Positions 27,355-35,624 of a stretch of DNA of 64,000 nt are shown piece after piece. Both the position numbers and the translations under genes were made by a program. Positions within the stretch are counted from its first letter, which is position 1; every line of letters starts with the position of its first letter. Under the pieces are notes generated by a model, which saw nothing but the letters and a program-made list of their open reading frames with translations, was not told where the DNA came from and searched no databases. Source of the DNA: Actinomycetota bacterium (GTDB lineage Bacteria > Actinomycetota > UBA4738 > HRBIN12); assembly GCA_040881665.1 (NCBI GenBank), contig JBBECT010000005.1:588138-652137 (forward strand), in the 5' to 3' direction.

Positions 27355-28323
27355 TCAGCCGGAACCCTCCCGGCGATCGATCGCGACGGCCGACCCGGGG
27401 GTGCGCTTCGCGAGGTTCTTCAGCTCCGTCGCCAGAGCGACGGCCTCGGCCCGGTGCACGAATCCACGAACGTCCGTCGTGGCGATCCCGATCGAGATCG
27501 ACAGGAGCGGGAACCGCTGCAGATGGCCCATCCGATCCTCCGACTCGAGGTAGCCGGCGTCGGCGTCCCCCGGTTCGTAGAGCGAGGCGACCGATGCATC
27601 GAAGCGGCGGATCACCTCCTCGGCGAGCGCCACGGCCCGGCCGGGCTCGGTCAGGACGACGAAGTCGTCGCCCCCGATGTGTCCGACGAACGACCCCGCA
27701 CCACCGACCTCCTCGGCGGCATCCCGGATCAGACCACCGGTCGCGCGCAGCGCATCGTCGCCACGGACGAAGCCGTAGCGGTCGCTGTAGGACTTGAAGT
27801 TGTCCAGGTCGAGGTAGAGCACGGCGAACCCCTCTCCCGCAGCGATGCGGGCCTCGATCTCGTCCTCGATCCGAAGGTTCCCCGGCAGCCCGGTGAGCGG
27901 TGACTGGGATCGCAGGTAGCGTCCCCGCCGCAGCGCGCCGCGGACGCGCGCGATCACCTCCTCGTTGTCGAACGGCTTGACGATGTAGTCGTCCGCGCCG
28001 GAGGAGAGCCCCTCGAGCTTGTCCGCGCCGAGGCCTCGCGCCGTGATCATGATGATCGTGGTGCCCTCGGTGCGCGGATCCTCCCGCAGACGGCGGGTCA
28101 GTTCGAACCCATCCATCCGCGGCATCATCACATCGCACAGCACCAGGTCGGGCAAGGTCGCGAGCGCCTTCTCGAGCGCCTCCTGGCCGTCGACCGCCGA
28201 GTCCACCAGGTACCCCTCGGCCCCGAGCTCGAGGGTCAGCAAGCGGGAGATGAACGGATCGTCCTCGACGACGAGAACGCGGTCGGCCCCTCGCGTCCCT
28301 TCCGCTTCTGAGGTCTCCGACAT
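27355..28323 (-). CDS. Response regulator with GGDEF-type domain (GGDDF variant), paralog
   Basis: Protein of 322 residues, a clear paralog of the 26151-27161 product: receiver at 14-137 (VLVVEDDPFISRLL, LCDVMMPRMDG, DYIVKPFD), then SPLTGLPGN, YLDLDNFKSYSDRYGFVRGD and HIGGDDF. It has the same GGDDF variant and also lacks an RxxD site, so the variant looks lineage-typical rather than random decay. ATG 28323 follows AGGAGAACCGTCG. It is divergent from the cystathionine beta-synthase gene with a 96-bp gap. Confidence 0.88.
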   Translation of the reverse strand: MSETSEAEGTRGADRVLVVEDDPFISRLLTLELGAEGYLVDSAVDGQEALEKALATLPDLVLCDVMMPRMDGFELTRRLREDPRTEGTTIIMITARGLGADKLEGLSSGADDYIVKPFDNEEVIARVRGALRRGRYLRSQSPLTGLPGNLRIEDEIEARIAAGEGFAVLYLDLDNFKSYSDRYGFVRGDDALRATGGLIRDAAEEVGGAGSFVGHIGGDDFVVLTEPGRAVALAEEVIRRFDASVASLYEPGDADAGYLESEDRMGHLQRFPLLSISIGIATTDVRGFVHRAEAVALATELKNLAKRTPGSAVAIDRREGSG

Positions 28324-28419
28324 CGACGGTTCTCCTGACCTGCTGCACACCGGCGGTTCGGGACGTAGTGTTGCACGGCAGGCGGGTCCGATCGGGACGC
28401 GGGACGACGAGGGAGCGAC

Positions 28420-29793
28420 GTGGGCAAGGTACACGACTCGATCCTCGACCTCGTCGGTGACACGCCGGTCGTCCGGCTGTCGCACATCGCCGCCGGCGTT
28501 CGCCCGACGATCCTGGCCAAGCTCGAGATGCTGAACCCCGGCGGCAGCGTGAAGGACCGGATCGGGCTTCCGATGATCGAGGCGGCCGAGCGCACGGGCG
28601 CATTGCGCCCCGGCGGCACGATCGTCGAGCCCACGTCGGGCAACACCGGTCACGGCCTCGCGATCGCCGCGGCATTGCGCGGCTACCGGTGCATCTTCGT
28701 GATGCCCGACAAGATGAGCCAGGAGAAGGTCGCGCTCCTCCGCGCGTACGGTGCCGAGGTCGTGATCACCCCGACCGCCGTCGCCCCCGAGTCCCCCGAG
28801 TCGTACTACCGCGTCGCCGATCGCCTGACCGAGGAGATCCCCGGGGCCTTCCAACCCAACCAGTACTTCAATCAGGAGAACCCGCGCGCGCACGAGGAGA
28901 CCACCGGTCCGGAGATCTGGGAACAGACCGGCGGCGACATCGACGTCCTAGTCACGGGCGTCGGCACCGGCGGCACGATCACCGGGATCGGCCATTTCCT
29001 GAAGCGGCAGGACCCCGGCATCGTCGTGGTCGGCGCCGATCCCGAGGGGTCGATCTTCTCGGGCGACGAACCACGCCCCTACCTGACCGAGGGGATCGGC
29101 GAGGACTTCATGCCGCTGACCTTCGACCCCGACGTCGTCGACCGGTGGGTCCGGGTGTCGGACGCCGATGCGTTCCGGACCGCCCGGGCACTGACCCGGC
29201 AGGAGGGGATCCTCGCCGGAGAGTCGAGCGGGAGTGCCGTGCACGCCGCGCTCACGGTCGCGCGCGACTACGCCGAGGACACGACGATCCTCGTCCTGCT
29301 CCCCGACACGGGGCGCAACTACCTCTCGAAGCTCTACAGCGAGTCGTGGCTGTTGCAGGTCGGCATGCTCGACCGCCCCGAGGTCGTCCGGGTCGAGGAG
29401 GTGCTCGCCGCCAAGGGCGCGGACGTCCCGACCGTCGTGACCGTCCGCGCGCACGACAAGGTGCGCCAGGCCGTCGACCTCCTCCAGCGGTTCTCGATCT
29501 CGCAGGCGCCGGTGATCCGCCACGACGATCCCGACGTCTCCGACTTCGTCGGGTCGATCCGCGAGCGCGAACTGCTCGATCGGATCTTCCGCGATCCCGA
29601 CGCCCTGCAGGCCGACGTCGCGGAGGTCATGGGTCCCCCGATCCCGATCGTCGAGTACGACCATCCCGTCGAAGCGGCCTTCGCCGAGCTCGAACAGCAT
29701 CCGGCCGTTCTCGTGTCGAAGCGGACGCAGATCCTCGGCGTGCTGACACGCAGCGACCTGCTCCAGTTCCTCGCCGCTCGCCGGACCGCCTGA
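28420..29793 (+). CDS. Cystathionine beta-synthase with C-terminal CBS pair
   Basis: PLP fold-type II enzyme of 457 residues. The PLP Lys is in GGSVKDRIGL (about residue 46), the substrate loop in PTSGNTGHGLA, the phosphate loop GVGTGGTITG, and the C-terminal GESSGSA. Residues about 335-455 form two CBS motifs (ending GVLTRSDLLQFL). It condenses homocysteine and serine to cystathionine; O-acetylserine sulfhydrylase activity is the alternative, but the CBS pair and the nearby cystathionine enzyme favour transsulfuration. GTG start after GAGGGAGCGAC. Confidence 0.93.
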   Translation: MGKVHDSILDLVGDTPVVRLSHIAAGVRPTILAKLEMLNPGGSVKDRIGLPMIEAAERTGALRPGGTIVEPTSGNTGHGLAIAAALRGYRCIFVMPDKMSQEKVALLRAYGAEVVITPTAVAPESPESYYRVADRLTEEIPGAFQPNQYFNQENPRAHEETTGPEIWEQTGGDIDVLVTGVGTGGTITGIGHFLKRQDPGIVVVGADPEGSIFSGDEPRPYLTEGIGEDFMPLTFDPDVVDRWVRVSDADAFRTARALTRQEGILAGESSGSAVHAALTVARDYAEDTTILVLLPDTGRNYLSKLYSESWLLQVGMLDRPEVVRVEEVLAAKGADVPTVVTVRAHDKVRQAVDLLQRFSISQAPVIRHDDPDVSDFVGSIRERELLDRIFRDPDALQADVAEVMGPPIPIVEYDHPVEAAFAELEQHPAVLVSKRTQILGVLTRSDLLQFLAARRTA

Positions 29794-29800
29794 GGCGCGG

Positions 29801-30655
29801 ATGCGTGCGCTCGGGATCGATGTCGGGGTCCGAAAGGGGTTGGACCTCGTGCTTCTCGATGGATCGCTGCAACCGCTCGAGCAGCGTCGCCGTGTCACGA
29901 TCGACGACCTCGCGGCGGAGATCGACGCGCTCGCCCCCGACGCGATCGCGATCGACGGTCCCCCGTCATGGGGCAAGACGGGTGGCCGTTCCCGCCGAAC
30001 CGAGCAGGAGCTTCGCCGGTTCGGCATCGGCTCCTACGGGACCCCGTCGGATCCGGCACGCGGCGACCATCCCTTCTTCTCGTGGATGGTGGTGAGCTTC
30101 CGCGTGTTCGAAGTCGCGGCGCGGTCCGGGTTCCCTCGGTACGCGACCGGGTCGGTGCGCGGGACGGCGATGGAGGTCTTCCCCCACGCGTCTGCCGTGG
30201 TCCTTGCCGGCGCCCTACCACCGGCGGGATCGCCGAAGCACGTTTTCCGGCGAGCGGTGCTGAGCGCGCGTGGCGTCCGAACCGCGGAGCTGCAGTCCGC
30301 CGATCAGGTCGACGCCGCCCTCGCGGCTCTGACCGGATTGTTCGCACTCCACGGAGAGCGCTTCGCCCCCGGCGATCCGAAGGAGGGCGTGATCGTCCTG
30401 CCCGCGCGGACGCTCCCGCCACCTCCGTACCGGCGGGCGGTGGCTCCGCCGAACCCCGAGTACCAGCTCCATCTGCCAGGACTGTCCCCGTGCGTGTGCG
30501 GTGACCCCGGGTGCGCCTCGCTCACCGCCTCGGAGTTCGCTCCCGGACACGCCACGAAGCGCAAGGCGCTGCTGTGGGCGATCGCACGCGAGGGGGACGC
30601 GGCCGAGGCGGAGCTCCGGCGGCGCGGCTGGGAACTGCCCGCGGAGCTCCGCTGA
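29801..30655 (+). CDS. DUF429 domain protein
   Basis: Protein of 284 residues. The N-terminal MRALGIDVGVRKGLDLVLLD and the AIAIDGPPSWGK strand match DUF429, an RNase-H/actin-like fold with a conserved Asp in both strands. The C-terminal segment contains SPCVCGDPGCASLTASEFAPGH, with three Cys and one His, which could bind a metal. Function is unknown. It lies 7 nt after the CBS gene and 12 nt before the gamma-synthase/lyase gene, inside a sulfur amino-acid operon. Confidence 0.82.
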   Translation: MRALGIDVGVRKGLDLVLLDGSLQPLEQRRRVTIDDLAAEIDALAPDAIAIDGPPSWGKTGGRSRRTEQELRRFGIGSYGTPSDPARGDHPFFSWMVVSFRVFEVAARSGFPRYATGSVRGTAMEVFPHASAVVLAGALPPAGSPKHVFRRAVLSARGVRTAELQSADQVDAALAALTGLFALHGERFAPGDPKEGVIVLPARTLPPPPYRRAVAPPNPEYQLHLPGLSPCVCGDPGCASLTASEFAPGHATKRKALLWAIAREGDAAEAELRRRGWELPAELR

Positions 30656-30667
30656 GGTAGCGTCGTC

Positions 30668-31813
30668 GTGATGGGAGAGGACGGGCTGCGCTTCGAGACG
30701 CGAGCGATCCACGCGGGTCAGGAACCCGAACCGCGGTTCGGCTCGGTCAACGTCCCGATCTATCAGACCTCCACCTACGTCCAGCCGCAGGTCGGGTCCC
30801 CGTTGCGCTTCGACTACGCGCGCGGCGGCAATCCCACCCGGGAAGCGCTGGAGATCGCGATCGCGTCGCTGGAGGGCGGACGCCACGGTCTGTGCTTCGC
30901 GTCCGGCCTCGGCGCGGAGGCAACGCTGCTGCTGACCCTGCTGCAGCCCGGCGACCACGTGCTCGTCGGTGACGACGTCTACGGGGGCACCTATCGGCTC
31001 CTCGATCGTGTCCTGCGCCCCTGGGGGGTCGCGATCGACACGGTGGATCTCGCGGACCTCGGGGCGGTCCGATCGGCAGCGGGCGACGCGACCAGGATCG
31101 TGTGGGCCGAGACGCCGACGAACCCGCTGCTGAAGGTCGTCGACCTGGCCCCACTCGCCGAGGTGTCCCGATCGGTCGGCGCTCGGCTGGTCGTCGACAA
31201 CACGTTCGCGACGCCGTACCTGCAGCAACCGCTCGTGCTCGGGGCCGACGTGGTCGTGCACTCGGTCACCAAGTATCTGGGCGGGCATTCGGATCTCGTC
31301 GGCGGCGCGCTCGTGACCGACGACGACGAGATCGCCGAGCGGCTTCGGTTCGGGGTCAACGCGATCGGTGCGGTCCCCGGGCCGATGGACTGCTACCTCG
31401 CGCTGCGCGGGATCAAGACCCTGGCGATTCGGATCGAGGCGCACTGCCGGGGTGCGCGAGCGATCGCCGCGTTCCTCGACAGGCACGCCAGGGTGCCGCG
31501 TGTGTTCTACCCCGGCCTGGAGACCGATCCGGGCCACGCCGTCGCCTCGCGCCAGATGCGCGACTACGGCGGGATGGTCTCGTTCGAGGCGTCGAACCCG
31601 GACGAGGCGGCCAGGATCGCGCGGAGTACGGACCTGTTCTTCCTCGCCGAGTCTCTCGGTGGGGTCGAGAGCTTGATCGAGGTGCCCGGTCCGATGACCC
31701 ACGCGAGCGTGGCGGGATCGAGCCTCGAGGTGCCGCCGGAGCTCGTGCGCCTGTCGGTCGGGATCGAGCATCCGGACGATCTGGTCGCCGACCTCGAGCG
31801 CGCCCTGGGCTGA
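30668..31813 (+). CDS. Cystathionine gamma-synthase/gamma-lyase family PLP enzyme
   Basis: Cys/Met-metabolism PLP enzyme of 381 residues. Start region TRAIHAGQEPEP, tetramer-interface Tyr in FDYARGGNPTR, PLP-binding ASGLGAEA and DNTFATPYLQQP, and active-site Lys in SVTKYLGGHSD. The C-terminal SVGIEHPDDLVADL is typical. With the upstream beta-synthase, a gamma-lyase role (cystathionine to cysteine) is most plausible; gamma-synthase cannot be excluded. GTG 30668 has 9-nt spacing to GAGGT; ATG 30671 is the alternative. Confidence 0.92.
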   Translation: MMGEDGLRFETRAIHAGQEPEPRFGSVNVPIYQTSTYVQPQVGSPLRFDYARGGNPTREALEIAIASLEGGRHGLCFASGLGAEATLLLTLLQPGDHVLVGDDVYGGTYRLLDRVLRPWGVAIDTVDLADLGAVRSAAGDATRIVWAETPTNPLLKVVDLAPLAEVSRSVGARLVVDNTFATPYLQQPLVLGADVVVHSVTKYLGGHSDLVGGALVTDDDEIAERLRFGVNAIGAVPGPMDCYLALRGIKTLAIRIEAHCRGARAIAAFLDRHARVPRVFYPGLETDPGHAVASRQMRDYGGMVSFEASNPDEAARIARSTDLFFLAESLGGVESLIEVPGPMTHASVAGSSLEVPPELVRLSVGIEHPDDLVADLERALG

Positions 31814-31863
31814 CGAGCCGCACGGCCCGCTCGTGTCACGGCGATCGGCGATACGCTCGGCCC

Positions 31864-33039
31864 GTGCATCACCGCTCGCGCCCGCTGCGTGCCCTGCTCG
31901 CGATCGCGTCGGTCGCGGTGCCGGCGATACCGACAGCGGCCTCCGCCCAAGAAGCGCGGGTGGATCCGATCGTCGCCGACGCCGCGTTCCCCACCAACCT
32001 CGCGCGCACCGACGACGGGACCCTCCTGTACACGGAGAAGGAGACGGGGCGGGTGCGGGTCGTCGACCCCGACGGGTCGCTGCGCGACGCGCCGCTGATC
32101 GAGGTGCCCGTGACGGGCGGAGCGGAGCGCGGCCTGCTCGGCATCGCGCTCGACCCGGACGAGGAGTGGGTCTACCTCTACCTCTCCGACGCCGGCGAGC
32201 GGAACCGGGTCGTCCGGTTCCCGCGAGAGGGCGGAGAGCCCGAGGCGGTATTCGAGGGCCTACCGAGCGTCTCCGGCTACCACAACGGAGGCGATCTCGC
32301 GTTCGGACCCGACGGGATGCTCTACGTGATCACGGGCGAGGCGCACGACCCGGACCTGGCGCAGGACCCCGGCAGCGTCGGAGGGAAGATACTCCGTCTC
32401 ACGCCCACGGGCGAGATCCCCGCCGACAACCCGGACCCCGGCTCGCCCGTGTTCGCACTGGGGATCCGGAACTCGTTCGGCATCTGCGTCGACCCGCGGA
32501 CAGGAGAGATATGGGAGACCGAGAACGGTCCCGACCGCGACGACGAGATCAACCGGGTTCCCCCCGCGGGGAACCTCGGTTGGCCTCTGCACCTCGGCCG
32601 GGGAGGCGCGCCACGCTTCGTCGACCCCGTGCTGGTCTACCCCGACGTGATCGTACCGACCGGGTGCACGGTGACCGACGACGGGTCCGTCTACTTCGGC
32701 GACTTCGCCGGGGCGATCCATCGGGTGACGCCCCGGAACGCCGGCGCGGACGACACGATCATCGCGCGAGTGCCGGAAGGGATCACCGACGTTACCGACG
32801 ATGACGGCGCGCTCCTCGTCGCGACCTCAGGCGGGATCTACCGGGTGTCCCTGAACCTTGAACCCGAGGCCGACGCGCCGGTCACACCCACGGAACCCGC
32901 CGATACCCCCGCGCCACAGGACCGCAGTCCCGACACCGAGGAGGCGACGTGGGTGTGGATCGCGGGCGGGGCTGTCGTGGCGATAGCCACGCTCGCGGTG
33001 GTGATCGCGAGGCGTCGCGCCGGCCGCCGTCCGAGCTGA
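31864..33039 (+). CDS. Secreted, membrane-anchored PQQ-type sugar dehydrogenase (GSDH/sorbosone dehydrogenase family)
   Basis: Protein of 391 residues: signal peptide (PTAASAQ at about 28), a six-bladed beta-propeller of the glucose/sorbosone dehydrogenase family (GAERGLLGIALDPD, YHNGGDLAFGPDGMLYVITGE, GIRNSFGICVDP, WETENGPDRDDEINR), a Pro/Thr-rich linker and a C-terminal transmembrane helix with a basic RRR tail. It is expected on the cell surface, oxidising a sugar. It is not a classical LPXTG substrate. GTG 31864 begins directly before the signal peptide. Confidence 0.9.
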   Translation: MHHRSRPLRALLAIASVAVPAIPTAASAQEARVDPIVADAAFPTNLARTDDGTLLYTEKETGRVRVVDPDGSLRDAPLIEVPVTGGAERGLLGIALDPDEEWVYLYLSDAGERNRVVRFPREGGEPEAVFEGLPSVSGYHNGGDLAFGPDGMLYVITGEAHDPDLAQDPGSVGGKILRLTPTGEIPADNPDPGSPVFALGIRNSFGICVDPRTGEIWETENGPDRDDEINRVPPAGNLGWPLHLGRGGAPRFVDPVLVYPDVIVPTGCTVTDDGSVYFGDFAGAIHRVTPRNAGADDTIIARVPEGITDVTDDDGALLVATSGGIYRVSLNLEPEADAPVTPTEPADTPAPQDRSPDTEEATWVWIAGGAVVAIATLAVVIARRRAGRRPS

Positions 33040-33056
33040 CCGGCACGGCGGCGGGC

Positions 33057-33221
33057 TCAGCCCTTCGGTCGTCTCAGGTACGCGATCGTGGACGTTCCTC
33101 CGGCCGGCGTCGCCTGCTGCGTCACCGAGACCAGCTCCCAGCCGTCGTCGCCGAAGGTGTTCAGTATCTCCCCCGGGTTGTGCTCCAAGAGCGGAGCGAC
33201 GAAGTACTCCCATCGCTGCAT
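33057..33221 (-). CDS. Small DUF4177-like protein, 54 residues
   Basis: A short gene below common size cut-offs. It reads MQRWEYFVAPL, then a helix, GDDGWELVSVTQ and STIAYLRRPKG before TGA. The WEYF...LN.(F/L)G..GWELV...AYLRRP pattern matches the DUF4177 or similar small protein family. ATG 33221 follows GAGGAGGCAGG at good spacing, strong support for translation. It is convergent with the sugar dehydrogenase gene. Role unknown. Confidence 0.8.
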   Translation of the reverse strand: MQRWEYFVAPLLEHNPGEILNTFGDDGWELVSVTQQATPAGGTSTIAYLRRPKG

Positions 33222-33269
33222 CCTGCCTCCTCTGTCGGCGCCTAGGATGCCCCGCCGGGCCTGCCGGCG

Positions 33270-33854
33270 TCATCTCGGGTGGCCGGATCGCTCGGCGGCC
33301 TGCAGATGCGCGAGGAACGCATGCAGCATCAGGCCGGTCGCTCCCCAGATCGTCCGGCCCTCGAGCGCGTAGCCCCACCCTCGCCAACGCCCGCCGGGCG
33401 TGTCCCACTCGATCTGCGACTCGGCCTCGACGAGGTGCGCGACCGACACCTCCAGCACCTCCGCGATCTCCCCCGCGCTCGGGCGGAACGCGGGGCGCTG
33501 GCGGAGGAATCCGACCACCGGCACCACGAGGATGCCGCTCACCGAGGTATGCACCGGATCCGTCGCGCCCAGGACCTCCACGGACGCCGGCGCGATCCCG
33601 AGCTCCTCCTCCGCCTCCCGCAGGGCGGTCATGACGACGCTCTCGTCTCCGGGGTCGACCATACCGCCGGGGAACGAGATCTCGCCCGCGTGTCGCGGGA
33701 GTCCGTCCGCCCGCCGCGTGAACACCAGCGACGGCTCGTCTGCGTCGATCACCGGTATCAGCACCGCGGCGAGCCGGTCGCCGGGTGCGGGAACGGCGGC
33801 GGGCTCGGGTTCGAGCCGCGCACGGAGCCGCTGACGCAGATCGCGCGGGTACAT
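33270..33854 (-). CDS. NUDIX hydrolase, CoA pyrophosphatase type
   Basis: Protein of 194 residues with the full Nudix box (GGMVDPGDESVVMTALREAEEELGI) preceded by FTRRADGLPRHAGEISFP, which matches the extra CoA-pyrophosphatase motif (LLTxRS...R.H.G...FPGG). It likely cleaves CoA to phosphopantetheine and 3',5'-ADP. It stands 8 bp from the divergent M20 peptidase start. Confidence 0.92.
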   Translation of the reverse strand: MYPRDLRQRLRARLEPEPAAVPAPGDRLAAVLIPVIDADEPSLVFTRRADGLPRHAGEISFPGGMVDPGDESVVMTALREAEEELGIAPASVEVLGATDPVHTSVSGILVVPVVGFLRQRPAFRPSAGEIAEVLEVSVAHLVEAESQIEWDTPGGRWRGWGYALEGRTIWGATGLMLHAFLAHLQAAERSGHPR

Positions 33855-33862
33855 TGAGCGCC

Positions 33863-35065
33863 ATGGTAGAGGGGGTCACGGTCGAAGCCGCCGCTCGCGC
33901 CGCGGCGGCGGCCGTCGACGAGGAGGAGGTCCTCGATCTCGCGCGACGTCTGATCCGCGCCCCCAGCGAGAACCCCGGCGGGTCCGAGGACGAGGTGGCC
34001 TCGATCGTGACGGATGTCCTCGACGGGCTCGGCGCCGCACCCGAGACGATCCGCTCCCCGACCGGCCGGCCGAGCGTGCTCGCCGCGATCGGCGGCGCGC
34101 GCGCCGGCGCTCCGCGGCTCGTGTTCAACGGTCACCTCGATGTCGTCCCGGCGGGGGAACCGCGCCACTGGCCGCATCCGCCGTACGAGGCCGTCGTGGA
34201 CGGCGGCGCCCTCTGGGGACGCGGAGCGGCCGACATGAAGGGTCCGATCGCAGCGGCGCTCGCGGCGGCGGCCGCGATCCGCCGGGCGGGGATCGAACTC
34301 GGGGGGGAGCTCGCCCTGCATCTCGTCGCCGACGAGGAGTACCTGGGTGTCCACGGCACGGTCGTCCTGCTCGAGCGCGGCCTGCTCCGCGCGGACGCGT
34401 GCATCGTCGGCGAACCCAGCGAACTCGCGATCGGTCTTGCGCAGCGTGGCGGCGCGTGGATCCGTGCCACTGCCTACGGGAAGATCGCGCACGGATCGAC
34501 CCCCGAACTCGGCGTCAACGCGATCACGTCGATGGCGCGGTTCGTCCTCGCCGCGGAACGCGCACTCCCCGATCTCGAGCACGCGCTCGTCGGACGACCC
34601 TCGATCAACATCTCGACGATCGAAGGAGGCCGGTCGTTCAACGTCGTTCCCGACCGATGCGAGGTCGACGTCGACCGCCGCGCGATCCCCGGGGAGACGC
34701 TCGACGACGTCGTCGCGGGGATCGACCGTGTCCTCGACGGCTTGTCGAACCGGCATCCGGGGTTCGACATCTCGATCGACGTCAAGGACTGGTGCGAACC
34801 CGCGCAGATACCGGCAGACGCGCCGATCGTCGGGGTCCTGCGCGACGCCGTCCAGGACGTCCGCGGATCGGAGCCGGCGCGGGTCGGTTTCACGGGGATC
34901 ACGGACGCTCGGTTCTATGCGAACGACGCCGGCATACCCACCGTGCTCTTCGGTCCGGGCTCGCTCACCGTCGCCCACACCGCCGGCGAGCAGGTCGCGG
35001 TCGACGAGCTCGTGGCCGGTGCCCGCGCTTACGCCCAGGCGTTCGTACGTTTCGTCGGCACCTGA
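33863..35065 (+). CDS. M20-family metallopeptidase (ArgE/DapE/CPG2-like)
   Basis: Zinc peptidase or deacylase of 400 residues: NGHLDVVPAG (metal His-x-Asp), RGAADMKG (bridging Asp), ADEEYLG (catalytic Glu pair), VGEPSEL, and a C-terminal VAHTAGEQV with the last metal His. The dimerisation lid lies in the middle (GRPSINISTIEGG). The substrate may be an N-acyl amino acid or a succinyl-diaminopimelate type compound; motifs do not decide. ATG 33863 is preferred over an upstream in-frame codon inside the NUDIX gene. Confidence 0.9.
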   Translation: MVEGVTVEAAARAAAAAVDEEEVLDLARRLIRAPSENPGGSEDEVASIVTDVLDGLGAAPETIRSPTGRPSVLAAIGGARAGAPRLVFNGHLDVVPAGEPRHWPHPPYEAVVDGGALWGRGAADMKGPIAAALAAAAAIRRAGIELGGELALHLVADEEYLGVHGTVVLLERGLLRADACIVGEPSELAIGLAQRGGAWIRATAYGKIAHGSTPELGVNAITSMARFVLAAERALPDLEHALVGRPSINISTIEGGRSFNVVPDRCEVDVDRRAIPGETLDDVVAGIDRVLDGLSNRHPGFDISIDVKDWCEPAQIPADAPIVGVLRDAVQDVRGSEPARVGFTGITDARFYANDAGIPTVLFGPGSLTVAHTAGEQVAVDELVAGARAYAQAFVRFVGT

Positions 35066-35141
35066 GGACGGGGGGGATCGCGCACGCGGAGACGCCGCGC
35101 ACTCAGCGGCAAGCCGGGCGCTCACAGCCCTCGCAGGTAGG

Positions 35142-35525
35142 ATGGAGGGGATGCAGCCCACCCCCGATACGCACGAGATCGACCCCCCGGACACCGATCC
35201 GGTGCTCGCGGTCTCCCCGGGCGCCGCGACCAGGATCGCCGCCCTCGCGGAGAAGGAAGGTCGCGACGCGCCCGTGCTGCGCGTCCGCGTGATCGCAGGA
35301 GGCTGTTCGGGGTTCTCCTACGAGCTCGGGTTCGAGGACGCCCCCGCGGCGGACGATCAGGTGATCGCGCAAGGAGTCGTTCGCGTCCTGGTCGATCCCG
35401 CCAGCTCCCCGATCCTCGCCGGCTCGACCCTCGACTTCGACGACGCGCTGCTGGGTGGGGGTCTCAAGATCCGCAACCCACAGGCGGTCAACGAGTGCGC
35501 GTGCGGCGATTCGTTCTCCGTGTGA
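35142..35525 (+). CDS. erpA: A-type iron-sulfur carrier (HesB/IscA/ErpA family)
   Basis: Fe-S carrier of about 127 residues. The three conserved Cys are present: IAGGCSGFSY and ECACGDSFSV at the C-terminus. An N-terminal extension of about 25 residues, rich in Pro, Asp and Thr, precedes the domain. Start is ATG 35142 (AGGTAGG close upstream) or ATG 35151. It delivers [2Fe-2S]/[4Fe-4S] clusters to target enzymes. It is followed by an Fe-S FrhB-family protein, which could be a client. Confidence 0.93.
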   Translation: MEGMQPTPDTHEIDPPDTDPVLAVSPGAATRIAALAEKEGRDAPVLRVRVIAGGCSGFSYELGFEDAPAADDQVIAQGVVRVLVDPASSPILAGSTLDFDDALLGGGLKIRNPQAVNECACGDSFSV

Positions 35526-35624
35526 CCACGTGATCACTGCACGGACGCACACCTCACCGGTCGTTGCACGAGCCGTTCCCCCTCCCTGCCGGCACGCGGA
35601 CACCGCCCGGTAGACTGCCCACCG

